A stretch of DNA of 64,000 bases from Latrodectus hesperus. Lineage: Eukaryota; Arthropoda; Arachnida; Araneae; Theridiidae. The notes below the pieces were generated by a model. The model was not told the DNA's origin. It worked only from the letters and a program-made list of their open reading frames with translations, and did not search any database. The first letter of the stretch is position 1, and each line of letters starts with the position of its first letter. Location of the stretch: contig CM075853.1 of NCBI GenBank assembly GCA_037975125.1, positions 30,064,795 to 30,128,794 on the forward strand, read 5' to 3'. Positions 24,507-37,470 of this stretch are shown here, in pieces. The position numbers and the translations under genes are program-made.

Positions 24507-26083
24507 CACTACTCAAAACAATTAAAGGATATTGCGGTTTTAGGAGGATCTTGTGGCTGGGAAACTTTTTAGCTGATTGATACGTGGTCAACAGACGTAG
24601 TAGATTATATGAGAATAAATTACACATGTTTGGCAGAAAAAATGCATTTTATTGCGCATTTGTGTACAAAAGAAAAAAAACGCAATTTGTGCATATGAGA
24701 AAAAAAGAATAAGAAAAGGTGTTGTCTTCAAAGGAAATCATTTTCAGTAGGGGGTATGGTATCCAGGACGGCCAGTAACGTTGAATACCTTGGAGGCATG
24801 GAGTTAATGAGGCTATTAATCACGAGTCGGGGTATTCTGTCCCACTCTTCTAGAAGAGCTCTTTCCAGTTCTTGGAGAGTTTGTGTTGGTGGTTGGTAGC
24901 CAGCAACTCGTCTTCCTAGAGCGACCCAAACGTGCTCTATTGGATTCATGTCTGGAGAACACGCTGGCCATTCCATTCGTATGATTCCTTCCTTGAAAAG
25001 GAAATCCTCTACCAGGAGGACATGGTGTGGCCTGCAGTTATCGTCCATTAAAATGAAGTCATCTCTGATTGTTGCAGCATAAGGGGCTACAATAGGTCTG
25101 AGGATCTCATCCCTATATCGCCGACCAGTCAGAGGTCCATCTCGAATGATATAAAAGTCTGTGCGCTCGTCAATGGAGATGCCACCATACACCAACACTC
25201 CCTACCGCCAAATATGACACTTTCGTGCACGAATGCTGGATTATTCATACTGCCACGGTCCCTCCAGATGAAAATACGCCTATTATCAGGATAAACAGAA
25301 AAACGGGACTCGTCAGAAAAAAAACATTGCTCCATTCATTTCTTCTCCAGTTCACATGCTCTGTTGCCCACTCCCTGCGGTCGCGACGATGCATTGATGT
25401 TAGTTTAACACATACCATTGGTCGGCGAGCATATAGACCTACACCATGGAGCCGGTTTCGGACAGTCTGAGTTGAAACCGTGGTGTTTGTATCCGAGCGA
25501 AGGTGCTGTTTTAGAAGAGTAGCGTTCATATTTCGGTGTCTCCGAGCCCTTAACACTAAATAACGATCTTCTTTGGGCGTTGTTGCCCATCTACGGCCTT
25601 GCCCTGGTCTTCGGCCTGCATTTCCAGTCTCCAAAAAACGGTTCCAGATCCTGGACATCACACTTTGTAACACTCCAATGGCTTGCGCTACTCCGGCTTC
25701 AGTTTGGCCCGCTTCTAACCGACCAACAACTCTCCAAGCTTCTGAATCGGTTAAATGACTTCGCTGAGACATCATACTTATCGAAACAAAGCAGTCACTG
25801 AATACCAATCATCCTTGTATTCATTGTCTTTTATTCAGTTGAAAGTCAAATTTCATTCACTGCCGCTGAAGTGACGTATTTGACGTCGAATTCAAAATTA
25901 GCATACTTCACAGTTTGAAAATCAGAAAAATTTTCATTTGTGATTACCTTTTTCCATTTTCAGCAAAAAAAAAAATTTCGCTTATATCTTTATTTTATGT
26001 AAAACTTACAATATCCTTTATGTAAAACTTACATACAAAGGAAATGTAAAACTTACAATATCCTTTAATTGTTTTGAGCAGTG
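24507..26083 (-). mobile_element. Full-length Tc1-family transposon with TIRs; transposase frameshifted
   Basis: The ends are inverted repeats of about 28 bp: CACTACTCAAAACAATTAAA at 24507, and the complement of CACTGCTCAAAACAATTAAA ending at 26083, with TA on both sides (24505-24506, 26084-26085). That gives 1577 bp, a typical Tc1 length. The minus-strand transposase starts near 25808 (or at the inner Met near 25775), has an HTH segment (GVAQAIGVLQSVMSRIWNRF), then FSDESRF, MDDNCRPHH and SPDMNPIEHVW in DD34E spacing, and ends at 24728. It is split into three frames by a frameshift at the run of eight A at 25317-25324 and another near 25200. The inner right end has ATGTAAAACTTACA repeated three times (25997, 26020, 26044). 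Confidence 0.93.
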
Positions 26084-26089
26084 TATATA

Positions 26090-28060
26090 ATGAAGAATTT
26101 TTAAATCAGAGAGCTTTGACCAATGAGAAATTTTACTACTGAAAATAGTTACAAAATAAAATCATTTCAACAATTTAAAATTGCAATTGCAGAAATAATC
26201 AGAACAGACCATTACAATGATATTTAGCTTTCTTTTGAAATTTATTAATTGTAATATAAATTAAAAATTCAATTATAAGACAAATATATTCTGAAAATTC
26301 GAATTTCTTAAAAAAAATTAACTTAATCTATTAAATATAGAATAATAACAAAAAATGTGATTCATTAATAATATTACCAAAATGTGAGAGTTCTAAGGAT
26401 ATTTCTGTTTTCGAACAATAAATTCGAAAATTTATCTCGGATTCATTTCAATCCACTTAAGCCAACTCATGTAATATGAAAACTCTATATTATTTTGTTA
26501 AGGTTTTACATTTTTATCTAATTGCATTATATACGAATATGAAACGCTATTTTTATAACTAATTATTTTCATATTTATTTGACATTAACTATTTTTCATT
26601 ATTAAATTACTGATTTTACTAAAATAGTATAAATAAAAATGTAAAAATTTTATGTGTTTTTTTTCCATATCAATTTATGCAATGTTAGTTTTTCTTTACT
26701 TTCTTTTTGAACGAAACCTAGTTTGACCAAACTGATTGTTTCTAACGAAAATATTTCACTGGCATTACTTGAAGCAGCCAAATTAAACATAGAATTTTAA
26801 ACTAAAGTGTTGTAATTCTACGAAAAGAATGTACATAAGAGAAAGCATGTAATTGCAAACGAGAGTTCTTCAATAGTCGCCAATCCAGTGCCCACTGGCC
26901 TGTTACCTAGTTTCATATTCCCGCCACGGCAGACGATTTCTTTCTTACGAAGTTTGAATAATAACGAATTCGCTAGAGGGAATAAACTTTTTTAACTTCT
27001 TTGCATCACAGAAAGGAGTTTCGTATGTAATTATTTATTCATTCATGTTTTTTATTCTCTAGAGTTTTCTTTATTTTAGTTCGATTATAAAAATACCCGT
27101 GTCAAGGACATGTGTAAAATTCTCTCACAGAATTTTTTTGTGTTTTAGATGGAACTGGCAACCACACACAGAAATTGGATTAGCCAAGACAAGTGGAAAA
27201 TTGAATTATCGTTTGAAAAATTGTTAAGGACAAAAATTTTAAAAATTATTTTTTCCGAAATATTGCTTGTTTGAGTTTAATTTTTTGATATATTGAATAC
27301 ATTTCAGACAATTAAAAGTTTATTTCCCGTATGACATAAAGAATTCCTTTGAAAGTAAAAATATAAAATACCATTATAAATAAATTTAAAATATATATGA
27401 CAGAAATCAGTTTAGTGAAGCAATGAGTTGTGTCGTGACATTTAGGGGCTTCATGCAAAAGCCATGTTTGTATCTTCCATTTATAATTTTTTTGTTCATG
27501 GGAACCATTGAAACTGAAAGCACCAATCAATTTTAGGAGTCTTGCTTCACTAAATTGGTTCTCTACAAAATCACAAAAGTGAAAGTCCTAAAAACAAAAG
27601 AATTTACACAATATAATTAGATTATTAAAAAGGGCCAATTCTTTAAACGCATAGGGCTGCTATCTCTGATTTTCAAAATGTCTGAGACAGGCAAAACTTA
27701 ACATAACTTTTAGATATATAAGAACTGCTTATGGAACAAATATTGAAGAAAGAGCTAAAAATTAAAATTATTTTCCCTAATTACCAAAAAAGAACCTAAA
27801 ATGCTTAAGGATCATAAGATTTTTAGAAATCAACAGTTGATCTCACGGAAGGTTTTTTAACTGTACGATTATTGTTAACAGAATCAATTTACCAAGTGAC
27901 CGCAATCAACTTAATAATTATAATGGTTAATTTGTTAACCGAAACTTTCACTAATGTTATAATGAATTAATTTGTTTCTTGTTGACGTCAGAAATGTGAT
28001 CGCAAAATTTTTCAATGTAAAACAATGCTAGATTCAACATATCTGTTAATGTGATTTAAG
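26090..28060. other. AT-rich stretch with one GC-richer patch
   Basis: Mostly stop-dense A/T-rich DNA. The patch at about 26860-26990 (GTCGCCAATCCAGTGCCCAC and following) is GC-richer and unmatched in the window. TGACGTCA occurs at 27983-27990. No exon, RNA or mobile element was recognised. Confidence 0.5.
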
Positions 28061-28067
28061 GGGGCTA

Positions 28068-28690
28068 TACTTTAGGATGCCCAGTTTCTCGCCAATTTGG
28101 CACCATATTGTTCCTTCAATTACGCACGAAAAAAGTTTGGCGGGAAAAAAATCGCTAATTTTCGTCAAGGGGCACCTTAAAGTATATTTTTTCCGATATT
28201 AGATGTAAATTAATTGTATGACTAAAATAATTTATCACCTGCCGATTCAAACCTCGAAATACAGTTCTTAAAATAAAACTTGATTTACCGTATACCTTGT
28301 GTAGTTCATTGTTTCTCATTTATATATTTTTACTTTACATAAAACATTATAACAATTCCTTTTTTCCGGTTTAAAGTATTTTGGCTTACAAAATATATCC
28401 TGATATATATATCGTGATTTAAGTAGTAAAACTATTTTAAAATTTGAACTAGTAGGATGGAACTAGTTGGAACATTAGGACTTGACTTTTTTTAACAATT
28501 CTAACGCTGACGCAAAAAAAACCGTATATATGGCACAAAAATGACGTCAAACACGAGAAAAAAAAATCTTGCAACAAAGAATCGAAAAAAGCCAAAGTCA
28601 AAACCAGAAGCACTGTAATTAAAAGAAAGGACGGCAGATTTGGCGAGAAATCTCTTGGAGGGATATATCATACTTATACCTTAAAATTAT
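28068..28690. repeat. Possible decayed inverted-repeat element
   Basis: CTATACTTTAGGATGCCC near 28074 resembles the complement of GGGGCACCTTAAAGTATATT near 28170. TTTCTCGCCAA near 28085 is also complementary to TTGGCGAGAAA near 28639. The two pairings could mark a small MITE or two nested inverted-repeat elements. TGACGTCA lies at 28542-28549. The boundaries are not secure. Confidence 0.3.
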
Positions 28691-29209
28691 GTAATAATTT
28701 TATTTTCATACAATGCTACAAAAAGTTAATAATTATTCTTGCAAGTAGGCACTGTTAAACATAAATCTAGAGAACAACTTCAAGACTTGAATTTTATCAT
28801 AATTTCCAGCACACTCTATTGAGTGTTTTTGTCGTTAGTTGCTTGGTGATTCTTATAAACTCAAAATATGTTTGTGTTTCTAGTGTGAATGAGTTTCAAA
28901 TTTTACTAACTTTTCTATTTGATGAATCATGATATCAAGATCAATATTTAAAAATTATGGGGAAGTGCTTAAATGTGAATTGGTTTTGCATGAAAACAAT
29001 AAAACATTTTTAATGTAACCATTCAAAACAGCTGCGTATATGTTACAGATTCCGCCCATATTAATACCACACTATATGATTTTCATACATAACTTGTCAT
29101 AAATACACTTACAGTGTCAATTAAATCATATGTTATCAATTTTCTGGAGAATCAATTCCATATAAACATTTTATGTATTCCATTTAGTTCAAAACATTTG
29201 GGCTCTTTG

Positions 29210-29540
29210 TAATAGAAACGTTTCATCCACCTGTACCTGTTATTTACGTGCTGAGAAATGTTTGCAGCAATGGCAGCTGCTTTATTCCGTTCTCAACGAA
29301 CTGTGAGTTTCCCCACGCAATTACGTGAACATGTCGACTCACCCACACATGATCGCCTATAAAATCTGTTTTTTCTTTCAAGGTAACTCACACACATCAC
29401 AGCTGCAATTACGAAATACTACTTTCATCGAAGAACGGGTATTTTGAGGACAAGTGTTCTTCACTCACATGTCGATCCACGCACTGCGTAGTCATAACCA
29501 AATGATTAGTCACCCAAGTCTGCGACGAAATGGCGCTGAA
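29210..29540. other. GC-richer non-repeat island
   Basis: Raised G+C relative to the flanks, with CAGCTG sites near 29275 and 29400 and many CACA/TGTG words. No repeat match in the window and no exon-like frame. A possible regulatory or conserved non-coding segment, inferred from composition alone. Confidence 0.3.
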
Positions 29541-29549
29541 AAATCTTTT

Positions 29550-31040
29550 TAGATTTTTATGAATACAATATTCTACGAAACTGAACGACTTATATTAAAT
29601 AAAAATACTCAAGAAATATTCATATTGAGATGCCTAATCCAAATTTATGTACAAAGGAAAAGGACTCGTAAAAAAAATACTATATACTTATGAAATCACA
29701 TCATATCTTAAAAATTAAAAGCATATAAATATTACTGAAATGAATTACATCAAATCGACTGACGAACTTTAAATTTAAAAATTAGTAATGTAAATAAAAT
29801 ATTAGGTTCATTTATTTATAGCATGATTTTTTACATAATGGCAATATGAAAATTGTTTCATTATCTTCCATCATAAAATAAAGCATTACTCACACTCAGA
29901 ATTATAGAGCAAAAAACGTTTCCCTAAGAAATTTTTTATAATATTAGAATGGTATATTTTATATCATTACTAATAGTATTTTTATTGTTAAGAATATGGG
30001 GGAAAAACTGATTCTCTATCTGATTCATTGGTTTCGCACTATATAATTCCATGCAATTGTACATAGATATGAAATATCATTATGATTTTCTTCTTGGAGA
30101 CAAGGATGAGATAATCTACTTCAAGATTCAATCAAGATCAAGATTTTATCAGTCAAGAAATATTTTTCTTTTTATTCACAGTTCTCTCTTACAATAACTA
30201 CAATTACTTATTTGACTTTAGTAGCTGCATTTTTTTGACTGATTGTCCTTAACATAATGAAATTAATTAATACATGCAACTGAAAATGAAGAAAAATTAA
30301 ATGACGAGGTCAACATTTCATCTGTACTCTCCTATTTAAACTTTCACATTACACCAATGGGTTGAATAAATATTTACGTTTACACTGTAATTATGCTAAT
30401 TTTTATGAAAAATATTTAGGTGAAAGTTTACAATCGGGTACCTCTTCATTCTTTGGCGATTTTTTTGAAGCCAAGATATGACTAACAAGATCGCAGCAAC
30501 ATAAAAGCTACAACAAAGATAGGGTTATCAGGATTACCAGAAATTAAAGTTTATCGCCAAAATGTATCCCCAGACCAAGTGGTAACCAATTCTACAACCA
30601 ACCTAAAATTTGATATGGTGATAAAAATTTGATAGTCATAAAAAAAAGTTAATCAAGCTTATATTTTGTTCTGTAGCTATAAATCGAATCATTTCTCCAG
30701 TGAGATACAATTCAAAAACACAAACGGCAAACATAGTTTTATTTAATGTCACTGTTTAATAAACGTTTATTTAATTAAATCATGGTCAAAAAGGACTTCT
30801 GTCAACAAATCCAGCACAAAGTAAAATACTAAGAAACTAAGTCTGCAACAGTTAATTACACGACTTAAATGTAATAGCGAAAATCATAAATTCAAAAAAT
30901 ACTCCTTCACTTGTGGCAGCACTTTTTATAACAGAATTTTGCTTGTGCTTTTTAATAAATCGATTTTTCCTGATAAATTTAACATTTAACCTCAAATTTT
31001 CAAACGCAATAATTTTTATTTAATGTATAATAATGATCTA
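29550..31040. other. AT-rich upstream flank of the BESS-like gene
   Basis: No repeat family or exon was recognised. Any promoter or 5' untranslated exon of the downstream gene might lie here, but I see no defining signal. A slightly GC-richer segment at about 30430-30640 is not matched elsewhere with certainty. Confidence 0.45.
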
Positions 31041-31113
31041 ATTAACAAAGAGCCTATTAATTCACAATAAACAATTTAATTATAGACTGGTTTCTAAAAA
31101 TCATCCTGTTAAG

Positions 31114-34100
31114 ATGGAAAGTGGATTTCCTCCTAAATCAAGAAAGAAGCAAAAATTGAATGAGCCATCACTTCAAACGAATAATTTGCCAAAATCAACG
31201 CCAGGATCGAGTGGCTTTGCAGCTAAAAGATCTGCCTACAGATCTGCAAAGTTTGCATCGAAATACCTTCATTGTGGAGATACCAACGAAATATTTTTAG
31301 ATGCTAGATCAGATGAAATTTTTGAATGTCCTACAAATAAAACGTTGAATGTGGTTGATACAATAGATGACAAGCCTGAGAATCAAGATGTTATGGAGGA
31401 AGCTCAGAATTCAGTTGTATGTATGAATTAAAATTTAATTTTATGTAATGGTGTTAAAAATATGGTTTAATACCATATGTATAGAAAATTAATTTTCTAT
31501 TGCAGTTATTTAAAAAGTCATCATAAAAGCCTAATAGTTTTATCGCATGATTTCATAGTTTTACTCTATCCTGTAGAAAACTACATTTGGTAATCGATGA
31601 AACTTTTTGTGATAAAATATTTTATCATTATTAAATAAGTTTCAGCACGTTTACCATTTTCTGAAGTTATTGAAGAACATATGTTGAAAATAAATTTATA
31701 AAATGTTGATAGTTTGTCTGACTTGGCAACTATTTCTAAATAATTAATTACAATTTTGATGAATTTCATTACGAAAGGAAAATTGTGGAAAATAACCACA
31801 CATGAAGTCATTATAAACACATTTCAAATAATTTACTTTGGTATAGCACTACTCTTCTGATAGTTCTATAACTTTTTAAACAATTTCAATTAGTATGGTG
31901 TATCTATCATATGGTGATTCAGTTTCTGCATACTGACATTTAAGAAATAGTTTTGCTTTGAAAATTTCACAAGAGAAAATGGGGCAAAAAGAGATGCACT
32001 TCTGTTTGTTTATTAAGTTAATACAGGATACCTTGAAATAGGTTATGTCAAATTCCATTTATGCCTAACTTATTTTTAAAAATTACATCAAATTATGTGA
32101 TAACATATATTTACAAGCCGGTTGATCTATATTAACAATAAATAAAATTAAAGAATTTACAATTAACAAGAAATTACGAAGTTTATAATTAAAATTTGGA
32201 ATAAAATTACGGATTTTATAAAGCATACTTTTGTAAGAAATTTTCTGTAAAAATTGTTAATTGTTGTTGATATTAAAGAGAAGGAAAAAAGTAGAATAAT
32301 AGTTAAACATTGAAAAGCGGTTATTTTTATGTAAATATTTTGTGTGCATTTTAATGACAATTTTGAGTATAAAAATTATTTCTGCCATACTTATTTCTGC
32401 GTATCCTTTAATTAAAGTTTGAATAATTTATCTAAAATCTAAGGTAGAAAGTTGTATTTGAAACATTAAACATTTTACAGCTCATTTTGTTAATATTACA
32501 ACACCAGGATAATTAAAAACTACATAAAATAGTTTCATTATATTTAAGAAATTTTTTTAAGTTATTGGTTTGTTAATGAACACATTAATGCAATTAGAAC
32601 CTGAGAGAATATCAGAAAATATTAAAACATTTCTTATTATTCTATCTAATGAATCTCGTTCTAACGTTGAAACATTTTGAATAAAAAAACATGTATAATG
32701 AATGTTTCTAAAAAGAGCATTATTACCTCAAAAGTACTACCAAGCTATTTCGTTCCCAAACTACTGACGAGGTTGTCATAAATAAATATACCTAAATACC
32801 ATGCATAACATCATCATATGGCATTTGACAAAAGAGGAAATACTTAGAGATTGGTTTAGCTACCACATAATCTTATAAACTTTTGAAGACCGTGAAATAT
32901 AGCAGCAATTCTTCGTGAATATATCTAAAAATTGTTTGTGACTTTTGAATGTTTATTATTTTTTATTTTTAATTTAACATATAACTATTTTTTGGCACAG
33001 CATTGTTCATTGAGCTAACATCAAATTAGTTTACTTGTTCCGAAATATTATGTAAACAAAAACTTCTAAAATTTGGTGCTCCATTTTTTAATATAAATTT
33101 CACATTAATCTTTAATCTGCAGATATGTTGAAGCAAAAGATATCGGTTTTTTCATGATTTTTTCTGATTATCAAATTATTCTTTAATATTAGGACTTTGA
33201 TTGCAGATTAAAGCAATTTTATTAGAAAAACCATATCGGACCATTGTTTCACATTGCATTTTCTCGATGCCTTGAACTATTATTTTACATATACCTGCAA
33301 AAAGAAGCACATATATAACAAACTTTTCAGGTTAATACCTAAATTAATATAGGAGTCAAAATAGAATAATAAAAAATGTTAGTCTCCTTATTCGGTATAG
33401 AAGGAATCAAATGATTTTTTCATGCCACAATAGCTTTCATCTCTCAAAAATTCGACTCAAATTTCAATACAACATTATATACAAGTAAATTTTCATCATA
33501 GAATCAATCGTATTGAAATTTACCTTTTATGTGCTTGTCTCAAGGTATTGAAGTTTGACAAATATAAGATACTAGTAGAAATTTCAGTAAATATCTGCCC
33601 TTTTGTATGATTTTAAGTTGTCTTTTCGGTCTTTTGATGTTAGTATGCACTCATTTTAACGCGTGTTATCATTAATTACACAAATTTTCGTATAATGTAT
33701 TCTAAATCCCATAACAGAACAAAATATACTATTATCAACAAAAAGTTTTTATGAATAAATTGTAGTTCCAAAATGTTGACAAATTTGAGAACTATTTCAT
33801 TCCCCGAAACAAATCTCGTCGAACTCTCATTTTTGTCGACAACAAATGAAAAAGATTAGTAGCCATTAGTGAAAACAAATTTATTTAAAATTAAAATTAA
33901 CGGTTGTAAGAATAAAATACGGTAGCAAACTACTTTTAGAAATGTGATAATAAAATGCTGCAGTTGGAGGTGTTTTCTTTGGGATTAGTAGTACAATTTG
34001 GTGACATTATCACCTGTGAATGTAAGAATATTTAAATATACTTATTAGTTTTTAACTTTAGTTTTGTGATTTAATTTTTGTAATAACCATTATTTAATTT

Positions 34101-35240
34101 TTTGTTATATATGCTGTATCCATTATTATTAAATCTGAGGACTTTATGGTTTAAGTTAAGACACAAAATGTTTTTATTTAATTTGAAGATATTTAATTGA
34201 ATAGAATTTTTAAAAAAATGTGAAGGAGTCATTTTTTAAATTACTTTAAATTAAGAATACCGAATATTTATTCAATTTTTAAAAATTTAATGAAATATTT
34301 TTTCCCCTCACAGAAACCAATAAATGAAAATTTTCCCAATAGCAATATGAATTCCAATGAAGAAATGATGGAGAACACAGGAACAAAATTTGCTGGAACG
34401 GAAGTCAGTTGTACAAATGAAACAAAATCCTTTGCTTTATTGAAAAATTTTTTCCTTTTGAATAAACCTTCGAGTAATCAAAGCATGGTATCTTGCAGAG
34501 AATGTGAAAATTTCGAATTATCTTGGCCATCATTATCCCAAAACAAGAAAAAAACATCGAGGACAAGTCCGGATCCGAGTAAGGATTGGTTCTCCAAATT
34601 TAATTTATCGAGAAATCATAGTGAACAAAAACTGAACAAAAGTAACCAACAAACAATTGAATCAAACAAAAACTTCGCTGAGATCCAAATACCAACAGCC
34701 ATAAGTTCTAAGAAGACACCATCTCCACAAAAGCCTATAATTACAACAGGAAACTATTTTGATTCTGATTTACAAGTACATAACGATGAAGTTAACAAAT
34801 CATTTTCTGAAGAAATGACTCCAAGATTCATAGAAGATATTCAATCCAATACATCAAATAAGCAACCCACGGAACCAATTGATATGAAAATAGGTGATTC
34901 ATTAGATGCTAATGAAACTATGGAAATTAATTGCGATAATCCTGAGAACCTTCATGAAACAGATTCAGTGAGCATTGCTAACATGAATAATCAGCTTGCA
35001 GCCAGAATGGCGATGCCTTCTTCCAGTAACAATATCGTCAGGGTTGATGAATTCGATGCATTCGCCAAACTTGTAGCCTGCCAACTTCGATTATTACCGT
35101 TGGACAGGTCTTTGGAGTGCCAAAATGTTATCCTGCAAATAGTGATTAATGAAAGAATAAGAATGCTGCCGTGCCAGCCATTTACTCAACAGGAGGAATT
35201 CGAAGAATCTACTCATAATTCACAAACCAAAGAAGCATAA
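31114..35240 (+). CDS. Two-exon gene, C-terminal BESS-like motif protein (about 409 aa)
   Basis: Exon 1 is 31114-31416 (101 codons) and exon 2 is 34314-35240 (308 codons plus TAA). The intron 31417-34313 begins GTATGT and ends TTTTTTCCCCTCACAG, and both exon ends are in phase 0, so the frame continues. The start ATG has a good context (AAG before, G after), though the frame stays open about 70 bases upstream and an AG precedes the ATG, so a further 5' exon is possible. Residues 1-20 hold a basic KSRKKQK, a likely nuclear signal. Most of the protein is Asn/Ser/Glu-rich and probably disordered. Residues about 347-385 (EFDAFAKLVACQLRLLP, then ILQIVINERI) fit the BESS motif, a protein-interaction module found at the C-terminus of MADF-type arthropod regulators. 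No MADF domain is seen. Function beyond a likely nuclear role is unknown. Confidence 0.75.
31417..34313 (+). other. Intron of the BESS-like gene
   Basis: A 2897-bp GT-AG intron inferred from phase-compatible open exons on both sides. It is A/T-rich with stops in all frames and contains none of the SINE or Tc1 families seen elsewhere, unusual for a gap of this size in this window. The acceptor has a strong T/C tract at 34297-34310. Confidence 0.7.
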
Positions 35241-35314
35241 TAGTAAATTTGAGCATAATAAGTTAAATGTAATTGTTTTAAATACATCTGCTTAGTAACC
35301 GATTCAGAATTTAG

Positions 35315-35320
35315 AATAAA
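35315..35320 (+). terminator. Polyadenylation signal AATAAA
   Basis: AATAAA lies 75 bases after the stop codon of the BESS-like gene and is the first consensus signal downstream. A second AATAAA is at 35443-35448 and could serve as an alternative. Confidence 0.6.
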
Positions 35321-35449
35321 ATTTCCATATTTGATTCAAAGATTTTTGTAGTCTCATTATTTGTATTGGTTATTGAGGCATATGTTTGGGAATGTTTAAT
35401 TTTTGAGATTAATCTTGTTTTTGTCAAATTTTCAATTTCGTGAATAAAT

Positions 35450-36004
35450 AGTGGGTGGAACTAAAATTTTATGACTAATTACATTAAATATAAGTAATAA
35501 TTTTGTCTTTGTAACGACATGTCTTATTAAATTTGTAAATTTTATTCATATTTAAATATATGTATAGCGATTATTTATCTGGGATTTTCTCAAAATTTTT
35601 ACATTCTTAAAACGAATATAAAATGTATCATATTTCTTATTTTTGAAATTAACATTTGCATTTTTTAAATTTTTTGCGTTCAGTAATAAACGTTCTACTG
35701 AATTTGATTACAAAGATGTAAAATATCCTGACTAACGAAATCAAATAGACGTCAGAATTAATTCTAAAGATCTTAGTGATAAAAAAACACAATAGTTGGA
35801 GAAAGTGAAGCCTAATTTAATTGGTTGAGAGTAAATCTTGAATCAAATATAGTAAAATATAACCGATTACAATTATGAACTTTAATAATACTAAAATCAT
35901 AATACAATTACAAATATGATTAAATCTAGATGAAAAAACTAGATAACTATTATTTCCCGAAACAATCTTATCGTTTATTCACATCTGAAAGGAAATTTAC
36001 ATTT
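35450..36004. other. AT-rich stretch, nothing recognised
   Basis: Stop-dense sequence between the BESS-like gene and a SINE A insertion, without recognised features. Confidence 0.5.
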
Positions 36005-36019
36005 CTGATTAATGATGAT

Positions 36020-36195
36020 GGTTGGTTGGTTTGTCGCTCAACGGTCATTTTTTGCACACGAGGGCAAATTAGACCGGGACCTACGGTTTAAAGTGGATTC
36101 TGAACTACTACAAACATCCATGCCCTAGGTGGGATTCGATCCCACGAACTCTTGAACCGAAGGCAAGAGCGCTAACCATTCGGCTGCCAGTTAGG
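36020..36195 (-). repeat. SINE family A, reverse orientation, with target duplication
   Basis: The minus strand has the tRNA-like head (GAATGGTTAGCGCTCTTGCC; GGGATCGAATCCCACC B box) and the family A body, ending TTGAGCGACAAACCAACC. Flanking direct repeats CTGATTAATGATGAT (36005-36019) and CTGATTATGATGAT (36196-36209) differ by one base and are the likely target-site duplication. Confidence 0.92.
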
Positions 36196-36209
36196 CTGAT
36201 TATGATGAT

Positions 36210-37090
36210 ATGCAAAAGAGATTACAATAATAAGCAAGGAAAATATTAAAAAAAGCGATAAAAAAATTTTACTGCACATTTTTATTAAGTTTAAATAATA
36301 TTTAGTTTCTTTACTTATTATATTTAAGTAGATAAAAATTCCATTTGTTTTAAAAAAATTTGATTCTTCAATGAAATTTTGGCATCAATATACATGAAAT
36401 TTGCTGTGAACTGATATTTAATTGCTAATTCTATATTGATATTAAAACATTTTGTGTTAACTTGTTGAAAATGTTTAATAATTGCTTTATCAATTATTCA
36501 TAAATATTTTTTCAGTAAATTACAACTTTTTTCTCGCATAAATTCTAATTTATTTGTCGGTTCTTGCGTTTTTTATGCCTAGTACTTATTTTATATAATT
36601 TCACTATTTTTTTCGTTCTGAATAACATGAAATGAAACATTTTTACTAAAATTAAACTGTTATTAATGAAAGCCACTTCATTTTTTTTATTTCTAATTTA
36701 ATTTTCGAAGTTAAAATCCATTTTAGATAGTTTCAATTTATAGAAATTATGTCCTTAATTGTAGTTTACATTTTTCAATTAAGATTTATTACTGTGAATT
36801 TAATTTCAATCAAATATTAAATTTTAATGAAATGGCATAAAATAAAAATCTAGTTGCTTGCAAATGGTTATTAAAATTTGATTTAGCTTTAGACGAAACA
36901 TTAACATCTTTTTCCTTAAATTTATGAAACTAAACACTTTTCCCATTTGAGCTATTTTGAATGTCAAGCAAAAATATTTTCCACCTTAAGAAATATTTTA
37001 GCTGGGCAAAGCAAACAGAAATGAGCCTACAAACAAAATAACGAGTGAAAAATTCATTAACTACTTCAAAGGATTACGATTACGATTTTT
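36210..37090. other. AT-rich stretch, nothing recognised
   Basis: Very A/T-rich, no open frame of note, no recognised repeat. Confidence 0.5.
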
Positions 37091-37094
37091 AAAC

Positions 37095-37470
37095 TAAGAG
37101 CTGCATTCTGATTGACATCTAATCATAGAAAGCAGCTTTTACTTTTTGTTAAGCCACACAGATTCAATGATCGAATTTAATGGAAATAAGATTGCATAGC
37201 AGAAATTAGAGAAATAGTAAATAGGAAAATCACAGAAGGTCATATTTGAAATAATGTTACAGAAGCCTAATGATTTCTATGAGCATAAGTGCTACTTTCC
37301 GATCGACATCTAATTATAGAAAGCAGCTTTTACTTTCTGTTAAGGCACAGATTCAATGATCGTATTTAATGGAAATAAGATTGTATGACAGAAATTAGAG
37401 AAACAGCAAATAGGAAAATCACACAAAGTCAGATTTGAAATAATGTTACAGAAGCAACTTACAAAGCATC
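37095..37470. repeat. 191-bp tandem duplication (two copies)
   Basis: A unit containing GACATCTAAT (37114, again at 37305), TAGAAAGCAGCTTTTACTTT and ATTTGAAATAATGTTACAGA occurs twice in tandem at a period of 191 bp, with scattered differences. The second copy runs into an antisense open frame of 125 codons (37717-37340) rich in Phe, Ile and Cys, which I cannot assign. The duplication may lie within an older mobile element. Confidence 0.85.

Noticed and set aside
25225..25801. Plus-strand open frames across the Tc1 element as host genes
   Set aside because: They are shadows of the minus-strand transposase.
28068..28190. A firm MITE call
   Set aside because: Terminal complementarity is only partial and two alternative pairings exist, so it is listed at low confidence.
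37095..37470. CRISPR-like or satellite array
   Set aside because: Only two units of 191 bp with scattered differences and no spacer structure; a simple tandem duplication.
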